DNA of 64,000 nucleotides from Natronococcus sp. CG52 (GTDB lineage: Archaea > Halobacteriota > Halobacteria > Halobacteriales > Natrialbaceae), in NCBI RefSeq assembly GCF_023913515.1, contig NZ_CP099391.1:1984001-2048000 (forward strand), written 5' to 3'. Under the pieces are notes generated by a model that searched no databases, had not been told where the DNA came from, and worked only from the letters and a program-made list of their open reading frames with translations. Position numbers and translations under genes: made by a program. Shown one piece after another: positions 34,620-43,444 of the stretch; position 1 is the stretch's first letter, and each line of letters starts with the position of its first letter.

Positions 34620-36434
34620 ATGTGCGGAATCATCGGCCGCGTCGGCGACGGCAACGCGCTCGAGACGCTCCTCTCCGGTCTCGAGAATCTCGAGTACCGA
34701 GGCTACGACTCGGCGGGCGTCGCCATCCAGAACGGCTCCGGCATCGACGTTCAGAAGCGCTCGGGAAAGGTCGAGACGCTGATCGAATCGATCGAAGACG
34801 AACCGCTCGAGGGCGCCGTCGGAATCGGCCACACCCGCTGGAGCACGCACGGACCGCCGACCGACGAGAACGCCCATCCGCACACGGATAGCGCCGAAGA
34901 CGTCGCCGTCGTCCACAACGGGATCATCGAGAACTACGCGGAACTCAGGGCCCGACTGCGGGACAACGGCTGCGAGTTCACGAGCGACACCGACACCGAG
35001 GTCGTTCCCCATCTCATCCAGTACTATCTCGACGAGGGGCTCGAGAACGAGGCGGCCTTCCGGCGAGCGATCGAGGAACTGGAGGGAAGCTACGCGATTA
35101 CGGCGATGTTCTCCGGCGAACACGTCCTCTACGCCGCCCGACAGGGGTCGCCGCTCGTCGTCGGCATCGAGGACGGCGAGTACTTCCTCGCGAGCGACGT
35201 TCCCGCCTTCCTCGAGTACACCGACAGCGTGGTCTACCTCGAGGACGGCGACGTCGTCATCGTCGACGGGGACGGCGTCGAGTTTACGGACCTCGAGGGG
35301 AACCCGGTCGCTCGCAAACCCGAGACGGTTGAGTGGGACCCCGAAGAGGCCGGGAAGGGAACGTACGACCACTTCATGCTCAAGGAAATCCACGAGCAGC
35401 CGACGTCGCTCGCCCAGGCGATCGAGGGGCGGATCGACCCCGAAAACGGGCGGATCGCGCTGGCCGACTTCGGTCCGGGTACGTTCGCCGACGTCTCGAG
35501 CGTCCAGTTCGTCGCCTGTGGGACGTCGTATCACGCCGCGCTGTACGGCTCGCTCTCGCTCAACCAGGCCGGCGTGCACTCGACCGCGCTGCTCGCCAAC
35601 GAGTACAGCGTCGCCGCGCCGCCGGTCGACGACGAGACGCTTGTGATCGCCGTCACCCAGAGCGGCGAGACCGCGGATACCCTGAACGCGCTTCGCCGGG
35701 CCAAGGCGAACGGCGCGTCCACGGTGACGGTCACGAACGTCGTCGGGTCGACCGCCGCACGCGAGGCCGACGACGCGCTGTTCATCCGTGCGGGACCGGA
35801 GATCGGCGTCGCCGCGACCAAGACGTTCTCCTCGCAGGCCGTGATGCTCACGCTGCTCGGCCAGCGGATCGCCGCCGATCGGCGGGGCGAACCGCCGGCA
35901 AACCTCGAGTCGCTCCTGCCGGATCTCGCGGCGATGCCCGACGAGATCAATCGGATGCTCGAGTCGTCTGACCCCGCGTCGATCGCCGAACGCTACCGGG
36001 ACAGCCAGTCGTACTTCTTCATCGGCCGCGGTCTCGGCTACCCGGTCGCACTCGAGGGCGCGCTCAAGTTCAAGGAGATTACCTACGAGCACGCCGAGGG
36101 GTTCGCTTCCGGCGAACTCAAACACGGTCCGCTCGCGCTGGTGACGCCGGAGACGCCGGTGTTCGCCGTCTTCACCGGCGACGAGGACGAGAAGACGCTG
36201 AAAAACGCCGAGGAGGCCCAGACCCGCGGTGCACCCCTCGTCGCGGTCTGTCCCGCCGACCACCCGGCCGTCGAGATCGCGGACGCCCACCTCGAGATTC
36301 CGGACACCGACACGGCGCTCGCGGGACTGCTCGCGAACGTCCAGTTGCAACTGGTCTCCTACTACGCCGCGGATCTGCTGGACCGGCCGATCGACAAGCC
36401 GCGAAACCTCGCCAAGAGCGTGACCGTCGAGTAA
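34620..36434 (+). CDS. glmS: Glutamine-fructose-6-phosphate transaminase (isomerizing)
   Basis: The start at 34620 places the catalytic cysteine at residue 2 (MCGIIGRVG), as the N-terminal-nucleophile glutaminase needs; the upstream start at 34563 would bury it. The protein has 604 residues. The glutaminase domain is at about 1-220 (LENLEYRGYDSAGVA, HTRWSTHG), SIS 1 at about 285-420 (ACGTSYHAALYG, TQSGETADTLNAL), SIS 2 at about 455-590, and the C-terminus is PRNLAKSVTVE. It makes glucosamine-6-phosphate, the first step toward UDP-GlcNAc, the precursor needed by the glycan operon at 50-54 kb. Confidence 0.97.
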   Translation: MCGIIGRVGDGNALETLLSGLENLEYRGYDSAGVAIQNGSGIDVQKRSGKVETLIESIEDEPLEGAVGIGHTRWSTHGPPTDENAHPHTDSAEDVAVVHNGIIENYAELRARLRDNGCEFTSDTDTEVVPHLIQYYLDEGLENEAAFRRAIEELEGSYAITAMFSGEHVLYAARQGSPLVVGIEDGEYFLASDVPAFLEYTDSVVYLEDGDVVIVDGDGVEFTDLEGNPVARKPETVEWDPEEAGKGTYDHFMLKEIHEQPTSLAQAIEGRIDPENGRIALADFGPGTFADVSSVQFVACGTSYHAALYGSLSLNQAGVHSTALLANEYSVAAPPVDDETLVIAVTQSGETADTLNALRRAKANGASTVTVTNVVGSTAAREADDALFIRAGPEIGVAATKTFSSQAVMLTLLGQRIAADRRGEPPANLESLLPDLAAMPDEINRMLESSDPASIAERYRDSQSYFFIGRGLGYPVALEGALKFKEITYEHAEGFASGELKHGPLALVTPETPVFAVFTGDEDEKTLKNAEEAQTRGAPLVAVCPADHPAVEIADAHLEIPDTDTALAGLLANVQLQLVSYYAADLLDRPIDKPRNLAKSVTVE

Positions 36435-36517
36435 CACTCGGCGATCACGATTCACGGTTCACACAGAATTTCTCGTTGACAGTTCGTCGTTCAGATAAAG
36501 CGTCGTCTGAAACAGCT

Positions 36518-36603
36518 GTTACGTAGAGATGCGAACCTAACACAATTACTGTCATTAGATAATAGATATGTTGAGGGAGCCACGCTGAATACATAGCGCG
36601 AAT
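36518..36603 (+). repeat. Dispersed repeat, copy A
   Basis: The copy is bounded by GTTACGTAGAGATGCGAA at 36518 and GCTGAATACA at 36594. The same two anchors, 67 rather than 76 bases apart, recur at 44472 and 44539. The first anchor alone recurs at 31482. The segment lies between glmS and the truncated EamA gene. Confidence 0.55.
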
Positions 36604-36634
36604 GTGACGCAAGCCGGAGATCGGTCAACGCGGA

Positions 36635-37399
36635 GTGGTGGTCTCTCAAGAGACATCTAGTTCGGTATGTTCAAGCAAGGGTGCGGATAACACCCGGTTC
36701 GTGAACCGATATCGGAACGGAGGCTTGTTTTTCACCCTCTGTGTCATTTGGGGAACGACGTTCGTCGCGATCAGCGCTGGTCTGTTGCACTTTCCGCCGG
36801 TGCTTTTCGCCGCGTTTCGGTACGATCTCGCCGCGATACTGCTCCTCGCATACGTCTATCACGCGGAGGATGTGTGGCGTCCACGGGGGCGAAACGAGTG
36901 GTCTGAGGTCGCCGTCGGTGCGGTGTTTCTCATCGCCGCGTATCACGCGTTCCTCTTCACCGGCCAACAACACACGACCGCCGCGACGGCCGCAATCATC
37001 GTGAGTCTTACCCCGATACTCGCGGCCGGCTTCTCGCGGGTCTTCGTCCCAGAATATTCGCTGACCCCGATCGGCGTCGTTGGCCTCCTGTGCGGTGTGG
37101 CCGGCGTGGTTGTCATCGCACGTCCCGATCCAGCGAATTTGCTGTCGTCGGACGTGGTCGCTACGGGCCTCATCTTCTGTGCCGCTTCAGCGATGGCACT
37201 CGGAAGCGTCCTCTCGCGCCGAATCGAGTCGTCGCTTCCCACGCTCACGATGCAGGCGTGGGCGATGCTCGGCGGGGCGATTCTCATGCACGCGGTGAGC
37301 GCTTCGATGGGAGAACCGATCGACATCGGTGCCTGGACGCACCCGGAAGCGATCGGCTCGCTGGCGTTTCTCGTGAGTCGTCTGCGCGGCACCTCGTAG
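36635..37399 (+). pseudogene. EamA/DMT-family transporter, 3' end deleted
   Basis: The frame (254 codons, GTG start, N-terminus uncertain) gives the first seven or so helices of an EamA transporter. These include LCVIWGTTFVAISAGLLHF, TAAIIVSLTPILAA and GVAGVVVIARPDP, the typical first repeat. Near residue 246 homology stops in the middle of a helix (GSLAFL) and eight unrelated residues follow, encoded by the antisense of the next gene. Helices 8-10 are lost. The same junction truncates the opposite gene. Confidence 0.75.
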
Positions 37400-37821
37400 T
37401 AGCCGAGTTCCCGGGCGACCACGAGAGCGTCACGCTGGTCGGGCGTCAGTTGGGCAGCCGTCTGACGAGGAGAATCCGGCTCGGTCAGGTCGCGGAGTTC
37501 GAACCTCATCCCCCGTTCGGTGAGGGAGTTCCGGAACGCGTCGAACTGGTCGCGCGAGACGAATCGGATTCGCACTTGCCACTCGTCGGCGTCGGCCTCG
37601 GTGTCCAGGACAGACCCTCGCTGATCGACGTAGGTGTCGATACGTTCGTCGACCTCGTCGGCGGTCTCGAATTCGGCGTTGGTGGCCCAGAGATAGGGCA
37701 TCACCCACGCTCTGCTGTGGGCCGCGATGCGCTCGGCTTCGACCTTCAGTTCGAGAAGCTCCTGGAAGGTCTGTCCGAGAGCGAGCGCGTCGTGAGGGAG
37801 CGAAAAGGTCGCGACGATCAC
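37376..37821 (-). pseudogene. Bat-type HTH_10 regulator, 3' end deleted
   Basis: The frame starts at 37821 (MIVATFSLPHDALALG) and shows the usual sensor half. It then begins the HTH_10 (LTPDQRDALVVARELGYYEV, PRR) and breaks off before the recognition helix. The reading frame continues to 36943 only as antisense of the EamA gene. The first odd codon after the break is a rare AGA (37381-37383). Without the helix-turn-helix it cannot bind DNA in the normal way. Confidence 0.75.
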
Positions 37822-37944
37822 ACTCTCAGTATGCTCTCGGAAAAGAAAACGTGCCGGGGCGGATCGGAACGCGTAGCCGACAGTACTGTCGGAAAACCGT
37901 ACTCTCGGTCGGCGGGACCGTAGCGTCCGTGGCCCGCTATCGGC

Positions 37945-38331
37945 TCAGTCACCTTCGTCGTCCGACTCGTCGATATCGACGTTGATCGGCTGGACGGCCT
38001 CGTCATCGCGTTGGTTCTCGCCGCTGCCCGAGCCGACCGGGATCTTCGTGCGAAGGTCGGCGGCGAACGACTGCACCTGATCGACCAGCGTCTGGACTTC
38101 CTCTTCGAACTCCTCGACGGATCGCTCGACGTAGTGGACCCGTTTCGAGGGAATCCGGCGGACGATGTCGTGTCCCTCCTCGTCCTCGTTGGTCTTGATG
38201 ATCCAGTGATCCTGAAAGTAGGCGATGTGTTCGTTGGGGACCGTCTTCTCGACGGTTCCTTCGTCCGGTTCGTCGTAGACGATCGTCGCTTCACCGACGT
38301 CTCGCTCGAGTTCGAGATCCTCGTCGACCAT
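37945..38331 (-). CDS. Conserved haloarchaeal protein of unknown function
   Basis: The 128-residue acidic soluble protein starts MVDEDLELERDVGEATIVYD. It has a beta-rich segment (HIAYFQDHWIIKTNEDEEG, VRRIPSKRVHYVERS), then a coiled-coil helix (VEEFEEEVQTLVDQVQSFAA) and a disordered acidic tail. The compact beta part followed by a helix is well formed, so I consider it a real gene. No family recognised. It lies 120 bases downstream of the phosphodiesterase gene on the same strand. Confidence 0.7.
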   Translation of the reverse strand: MVDEDLELERDVGEATIVYDEPDEGTVEKTVPNEHIAYFQDHWIIKTNEDEEGHDIVRRIPSKRVHYVERSVEEFEEEVQTLVDQVQSFAADLRTKIPVGSGSGENQRDDEAVQPINVDIDESDDEGD

Positions 38332-38451
38332 GCGAGACGATCCGACCCGACGGCTGGTAGTCGCTTTGCTTGCATGGCTCGGCGATACCGGCAAACTGAC
38401 GGGAGAAGCAGCGTAATTGCTCGACCGCGGCCGTTCGGCGTCGGAAACACC

Positions 38452-40047
38452 CTACTCCATGTAGCCGAGACCCTTCAACCGGTCCTCGACGTCGGTGAAG
38501 TCCTCGTCGACCTCCTCTCCCTCGCTTCCCGCTGCCGACACGGCGGTGCGCCGGACCTTCGTGGTCGAGGGCGTCGCGGTCTCGGCGAACGCGTCGAAGA
38601 GGACGCGGCCGTCGGCGTTCTCCGGGATCGGTTCGCCGATTCCGTGGAGAAGCGTCGGTGCGACGTCGACGACGCGGGCGCCGCGCAGGATCGCTCCCTC
38701 GTCGATCGAGGGGCCGCGACAGAGCATAATCCCCTTGCTGCGATGGCTCGCCGTCGTCGGGCCCGTGTCGCCGAACGGTTCGTTCGTGATCGAGTTCCGC
38801 GACTCGTAGCCGTTCCGACCGTTGACGACCAGATCCGGTGATCCCTTGTCGGTCGGGAACAGTTCGTCACCGTCGAACACTCGGAGAATCGACGCCCCGT
38901 CCTCGTCCGTCACCGACTCGAAGATGTCGACCAGTTCGTCCTTGATGGTGGGGATATCACTCGGCTCGACGACGCCGTTCTCGAAGCGCTCGGTGTCGTT
39001 GATGTAACAGTTCCCTGCGCCGTGAACGAACGCGACGGTTCGCTCGTAATCGACGTCGTAAAGGGCGTGATCGCCGGGAATCTGCTCGGCGACGGAGTCG
39101 ACCAGCCGACGGGGGAGCGTCGAGACGAGCATCTCTTCGGAGATACCGACGCGGTTGAGCGTGCTCGTGATCTTGTCCCGGGAGATACCGAGGCTCGCGA
39201 GGGCGCCGCGGGCCCCCTCGTCTTCCTGCTGGAACAGGTACCCCTCCCGCTCGAGGAAGTGATTGACGTAGACCAACTGGTCGATGGGGCCGAAGCCGTG
39301 GTCGGAGACGACGTATAGGTCGGCGTCGTGCTCGTCGGTGTACTCCATTACCTCGCCGAGAACGTCGTCGAGGCGCTTGTAGTGCTCGAGCAGGAGGTCC
39401 ATATCCCAGACGAGGTGCTGGAACCGGTCCGGCGCGGTGTAGACGAAAAAGAACAGCTGCCAGTCGTCACTCGCCTCCTCCATCTGGATGCGCATCAGTT
39501 CGCGTCGCTTCGAGAGAATGTCGTCGACGGCATCCGGGAACTCGTCGATCCGGTTGGCGTAATCCGGATAGTCGAGGCTGATCTCGTAGTCGGGAATGCG
39601 CCGATCGATCTCCGACTGCAATTCGGGCGGATGCGTGAACTCCCGCTCGGTCGACGGGGTCATCATCCCGGTCACCATCGTCCCGTCGATGTCGCGAGCC
39701 GGATACGTCATCGGCACGTTGCCGACGTGAGCCGGGGATAGCTGCTCCCAGAGCGCCGGCTGTTTGCGATCGTAGCTCGTGTACATCTCCTGGGAGTACT
39801 TCGACGAGAGGTTTTGGAATCCGTAGATCCCGTGTTTGTCCGGCCAGACGCCGGTCGCGATCGACGGCCAGGCGAGCGGCGTCGTCGGCGGACACGTGCT
39901 CTCGAGGATACCGGAGGCACCCTCCTCGCGCATTCGGGCGAAGTTCGGGAGTTCGCCCTCGTCGGTCCATTGTTCGATAAGTCTCCACGGCACACCGTCG
40001 AGTCCGAGCACGAACGCTCGCTCGGAGGCTGGGGAAGATCCGCTCAT
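38452..40047 (-). CDS. Alkaline-phosphatase-superfamily phosphodiesterase
   Basis: The 531-residue soluble protein matches the type I phosphodiesterase/nucleotide pyrophosphatase fold. The metal aspartate is in FVLGLDGVPWRLIEQW, the nucleophile threonine in CPPTTPLAWPSIATG, and the metal-binding DHGF in YVVSDHGFGPIDQLVY, with DRFQHLVWDMD before it and the late histidine in TASHRSKGIM. In archaeal glycan loci such enzymes are thought to transfer or hydrolyse phospho- or sulfo-groups on nucleotide sugars or glycolipids. It opens the surface-glycan locus and has an ATAACAAAG element upstream. Confidence 0.9.
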   Translation of the reverse strand: MSGSSPASERAFVLGLDGVPWRLIEQWTDEGELPNFARMREEGASGILESTCPPTTPLAWPSIATGVWPDKHGIYGFQNLSSKYSQEMYTSYDRKQPALWEQLSPAHVGNVPMTYPARDIDGTMVTGMMTPSTEREFTHPPELQSEIDRRIPDYEISLDYPDYANRIDEFPDAVDDILSKRRELMRIQMEEASDDWQLFFFVYTAPDRFQHLVWDMDLLLEHYKRLDDVLGEVMEYTDEHDADLYVVSDHGFGPIDQLVYVNHFLEREGYLFQQEDEGARGALASLGISRDKITSTLNRVGISEEMLVSTLPRRLVDSVAEQIPGDHALYDVDYERTVAFVHGAGNCYINDTERFENGVVEPSDIPTIKDELVDIFESVTDEDGASILRVFDGDELFPTDKGSPDLVVNGRNGYESRNSITNEPFGDTGPTTASHRSKGIMLCRGPSIDEGAILRGARVVDVAPTLLHGIGEPIPENADGRVLFDAFAETATPSTTKVRRTAVSAAGSEGEEVDEDFTDVEDRLKGLGYME

Positions 40048-40103
40048 AGTTTATTAATGAGACGTCGGAGACGTCTACTGTGCTGGAGGTATCCCGACGA
40101 CTG

Positions 40104-40112
40104 CTTTGTTAT
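40104..40112 (-). promoter_or_regulatory. ATAACAAAG element before the phosphodiesterase gene
   Basis: Exact nonamer on the minus strand, 56 bases upstream of the ATG at 40047. It lies in the 235-base divergent region that also holds a plus-strand copy at 40252. Confidence 0.5.
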
Positions 40113-40251
40113 AGAGAGACTTCGGCGACCGTCAGACCGGCTGCCGCCGAGTTCGCTCCGCTTAACCGGATCACCTCCACAATTCACGTTCGTAGCGTAT
40201 CTCTCGGCCTACTGTGAGGGACTGCCCCGAACCACCCCCGGAATGTGACCC

Positions 40252-40260
40252 ATAACAAAA
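40252..40260 (+). promoter_or_regulatory. ATAACAAAA element before the NodB-like gene
   Basis: One mismatch to the nonamer ATAACAAAG. It ends 22 bases before a GTG start (40283) and 55 before the ATG at 40316. Confidence 0.45.
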
Positions 40261-40282
40261 CAGTCCAGTCGATTACCGACTC

Positions 40283-41269
40283 GTGTATGAGACGGATCCA
40301 ACGGTGGTGGGAACTATGGGCAGCATTGTGATTTCGCTGGATGCCGAAATCGGCTGGGGGTTTCACGATCTCGAGTCGCCGCCCACCGATCGCGTCGAGT
40401 CCGGTCGTCGCGGCTGGTCGGTCATGCTCGAACTGTGTGCCGAGTACGATATTCCGGCGACGTGGGCCGTCGTCGGCCACCTCATGCTCGAGTCCTGCGA
40501 CGGAACGCACGCCGACCACCCGGCGCCGGAGGGATGGTTCGCCCGGGAACGAAACGACTGGTGGGATCGCGATGACCTCCGCTTCGGACCCGACCTCGTA
40601 CGCGGAATCCTCGACTCCGACGTCGACCACGAGTTCGCTAGCCACTCGTTCTCTCACGTGCTCTTCGGCCGGTCCGAGACGGAGCGAGAGCTCGCCGTCG
40701 CCGAACTCGAGCGAAGCATCGAACTGGCCACGGAGTGGGACCAGACGATCGACTCGTTCGTGTACCCGCGAAACGACGTCGGTCACCGCGACGTCCTCGC
40801 CGAATCCGGAATCAGCGCCTACCGGGGACGGTCGCCAACTCGTGACGGAATCCGCGGCGTCTTCGATTCGACGCTCCGCGACCGATCGATGGTCGTCGAG
40901 CCGACTGTCGACGAGCACGGGCTGGTGAACGTGCCGGCGTCGCTGTTTCTCTTCGGATTCGAGGGGCCCGCCCGAACGGTCGCCGAATCGGTCTGGGACG
41001 ACCCGATGGTCGTTCTGGCCCGGCGCGGGATCGACGAGGCCGCCGCGTCCGACGGCATCTTCCACGTGTGGCTCCATCCGAACAATCTCACACACGAGCG
41101 CGACGACCGCCGGATGAAGGCGATCCTCGCGTACATCGATCGGTGCCGGTCCGAGACCGATCTCACCGTCGAGACGATGGCGGATGTCGCTCGACGGACC
41201 GATCTCCCCGACGGGATCGACGGTCCCGCGAAGGGTGTCGACGGACAGGCACCGGCGAGACAGTACTGA
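40283..41269 (+). CDS. NodB-like polysaccharide deacetylase
   Basis: The GTG at 40283 gives 328 residues; the ATG at 40316 (MGSIVISLDAEIGWG) is an equally good start, 317 residues. The first-strand aspartate lies in ISLDAEIGW. The metal-binding His pair is in FASHSFSHVLFG, with the family layout FVYPRNDVGH and a late HVWLHPNNL. The enzyme would remove acetyl groups from, or otherwise edit, an N-acetylated glycan or its lipid-linked precursor. It is cytoplasmic, with no signal peptide. It diverges from the phosphodiesterase gene. Confidence 0.85.
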   Translation: MYETDPTVVGTMGSIVISLDAEIGWGFHDLESPPTDRVESGRRGWSVMLELCAEYDIPATWAVVGHLMLESCDGTHADHPAPEGWFARERNDWWDRDDLRFGPDLVRGILDSDVDHEFASHSFSHVLFGRSETERELAVAELERSIELATEWDQTIDSFVYPRNDVGHRDVLAESGISAYRGRSPTRDGIRGVFDSTLRDRSMVVEPTVDEHGLVNVPASLFLFGFEGPARTVAESVWDDPMVVLARRGIDEAAASDGIFHVWLHPNNLTHERDDRRMKAILAYIDRCRSETDLTVETMADVARRTDLPDGIDGPAKGVDGQAPARQY

Positions 41270-41373
41270 CTGCGGCCGCGGATAGCCGCTGACTCTTTCT
41301 TTCGATCGCGTTTATCCTCCGAGTTCGCACGGAATGGGCGGGCTACTCGCCTACCCGTGGTGGTACGGCGATG

Positions 41374-41382
41374 ATAACAAAG
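41374..41382 (+). promoter_or_regulatory. ATAACAAAG element before Gfo/Idh-DUF362-epimerase operon
   Basis: Exact nonamer that ends 26 bases before the ATG at 41409. This distance supports both the start choice and a TATA-like role. Confidence 0.55.
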
Positions 41383-41408
41383 CCCGCAGCCACCCCGTTC
41401 TCGGGCAG

Positions 41409-42512
41409 ATGCTCTCACAGTTTCGCAGTCGGTGGACCACCTCGAGTACGCTCTCGATTGGCGTACTCGGCGTTGGAAACATCGGCATGGTGCACCTCAA
41501 ATCGGCGCTCGCGATGCCCGGCGTCGAGGTCCTCGCGGCCGCTGACGCGGTTCCCGAGAACCGCGACCGGGCCGAACGAGCGGGGGTTCCACGAACGTAC
41601 GACGACTACGCGACGCTGCTCGCGTCGGAGGACATCGACGTCGCGGTCGTGGCTCTGCCGCCGTTTCTCCACGCGGAGGCCGTCGAGCGGGCCGCCGAGT
41701 ACGGGATCGACGTCTTCGTCGAGAAGCCGCTAGCCCGCTCGACCGAGGAAGCCGACCGGATGCTCGAGACCGCAGAACGGGCGGGGATCGCCGTCGGCGT
41801 CGATCACACCCTCCGCTACCAGCCCGACATGGTCGGTGTAAAGGAGGCCTACGACGAGGGTGGCGTCGGCCACGTCCCCTACGCCTCGATCACGCGGCTC
41901 AACGACGGCCCGCTCGGACGGCCGCCCGCGGACACCGCACCACCCTCCTGGCCGCTCGACCCTGACGCCGTCGGCGGCGGTTCGCTGCTCGAACTCGGCG
42001 TTCACTGTTTCGACGTGCTCGAGTGGCTGTTCGGCGACCTCGAGATTCGCGACGCGACGATGGGCCGGACGCTCGATATCCCCGTCGAAGACGCCGCGAC
42101 GGTGCTCCTCCGGGCACCGGAGACGGAGACGACGATCACGCTCCACTGTGGCTCCTACCAGTGGGAGGAGCTTCCGGAGGTGAACACGCGACTGCGCCTC
42201 GAGGGGATCACGGGCACGATCAGCAACCGGAACCACCTGCCCGAGAACTTCTACGCGAGCGCGGCCCGCGAAGCGCTCTCGAACGTCGCCAGCCGGTTCC
42301 GGGACGACGAGCCGACGGTCTTCGGACCGACGTTCTACCTGCAGGCACACTACGACGCGCTGGCGGACTTCTGTGACGCGATCCGCGAGAACGAGACGCC
42401 GCCGATCAGTGGGCTCGACGGGCGGCGCTCGCTCGCGCTGGCAGAAACCGCGTACGATCTGGCGGCCGAGACCGACGCCGACGAACTTGAGGCGCCGGAG
42501 GTGATGTCGTGA
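41409..42512 (+). CDS. Gfo/Idh/MocA-family oxidoreductase
   Basis: The start at 41409 (367 residues) is favoured over 41334, because the upstream codons lie across the promoter element. The Rossmann motif is GVLGVGNIGMVHLKSAL near residue 20, the family EKP motif is in VFVEKPLARSTEEADRM, and the catalytic-domain histidine region is GGGSLLELGVHCFDVLEW. It oxidises or reduces a nucleotide sugar or sugar at one position with NAD(P). The stop overlaps the next start by four bases. Confidence 0.92.
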   Translation: MLSQFRSRWTTSSTLSIGVLGVGNIGMVHLKSALAMPGVEVLAAADAVPENRDRAERAGVPRTYDDYATLLASEDIDVAVVALPPFLHAEAVERAAEYGIDVFVEKPLARSTEEADRMLETAERAGIAVGVDHTLRYQPDMVGVKEAYDEGGVGHVPYASITRLNDGPLGRPPADTAPPSWPLDPDAVGGGSLLELGVHCFDVLEWLFGDLEIRDATMGRTLDIPVEDAATVLLRAPETETTITLHCGSYQWEELPEVNTRLRLEGITGTISNRNHLPENFYASAAREALSNVASRFRDDEPTVFGPTFYLQAHYDALADFCDAIRENETPPISGLDGRRSLALAETAYDLAAETDADELEAPEVMS

Positions 42513-43444
42513 ACGCCGTTCGTCTCGCCGCGGTCGACGTCGTGGATCGTCGCGACGGCTGGCGGCCCGGAATCGACACTCGAATGGCGACCCTCGAGTC
42601 GCCCGTCGCGTCGCTTCTCGATCAGCAACGGGAGTCGATCGTGGCCGCCGACCGCGTGACCGTCGCACCCGACGTTCACTACCCGTTCCACCCGTCGACC
42701 GGGATGGTGACCGACCCCGCCGTGGTCGGCGCGATCGCCGCCTGGTTCGATCGAGAAACCGACACCGACCTCGCCGTCGTCGGACGGAGCGACGATCGGA
42801 TCGCGTTCGGCCGGACGGCGTCGTACCTCGGCTACGAGCGCGTCCTCGAGCGGTTCGACGCCGACCTCGTCGACGCGGCCGACGAAGCGGTTCCGCAGCG
42901 AAACGAGTACCGGGAAGCCGACGGCCGGTCGGTCGCGCTGTCGGTGCCGGAGCCGCTGCTCGACGGAACCGTGATCGTCGTCCCGACGCTCCGGCCGAGC
43001 GCCGACGGACCCGTCGCGGGTGCGATGCGGACGCTCGCCTCGCTCGTGAACTGTACCGCCGACCCGGCTCGAGCGGCGGTCGCTGCGACTCGAGCGATCG
43101 ATCCCGAACTCGCCGTCCTCGACGGGACGATCGCGTACGGTAGCGACCCGGTCGCGGCGAACGTCCTCCTCTCCGGATCGGTAGCAGCCGTCGACGCGGT
43201 CGAAACGTCACTGCTCGGCCGCGAGACGGACGAAGACGAGGCGCTCTCGACGCTCCTGAAAGATAGCGAGACGCCGGTCACCGTCGAGAACCCGGGGGTG
43301 GCGGATCTCGCGTCGATTCGAGAGCGACTCTCCGGCGGACGGCTGCCGCCGACGGACGACACCCACCCGGCAGTTTCGACCGCCTACCGGCTCTACGCGG
43401 CCGCGAGCGGCGACGCGGTACCGCCACAGCTCGAGGGACGATGA
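42509..43444 (+). CDS. DUF362-family protein
   Basis: The 311-residue protein from the GTG at 42509, overlapping the preceding stop, has the DUF362 layout. It begins with RVTVAPDVHYPFHPSTGMVT, then DTDLAVVGRSDDRIAF, VIVVPTLRPSADG, and the C-terminal LAVLDGTIAYGSDPVAANVLLSG. No ferredoxin cysteines are present. DUF362 proteins have no settled function. Its translational coupling to a sugar oxidoreductase and an epimerase suggests a step in the same sugar pathway. Its stop overlaps the next start by four bases. Confidence 0.8.
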   Translation: MNAVRLAAVDVVDRRDGWRPGIDTRMATLESPVASLLDQQRESIVAADRVTVAPDVHYPFHPSTGMVTDPAVVGAIAAWFDRETDTDLAVVGRSDDRIAFGRTASYLGYERVLERFDADLVDAADEAVPQRNEYREADGRSVALSVPEPLLDGTVIVVPTLRPSADGPVAGAMRTLASLVNCTADPARAAVAATRAIDPELAVLDGTIAYGSDPVAANVLLSGSVAAVDAVETSLLGRETDEDEALSTLLKDSETPVTVENPGVADLASIRERLSGGRLPPTDDTHPAVSTAYRLYAAASGDAVPPQLEGR

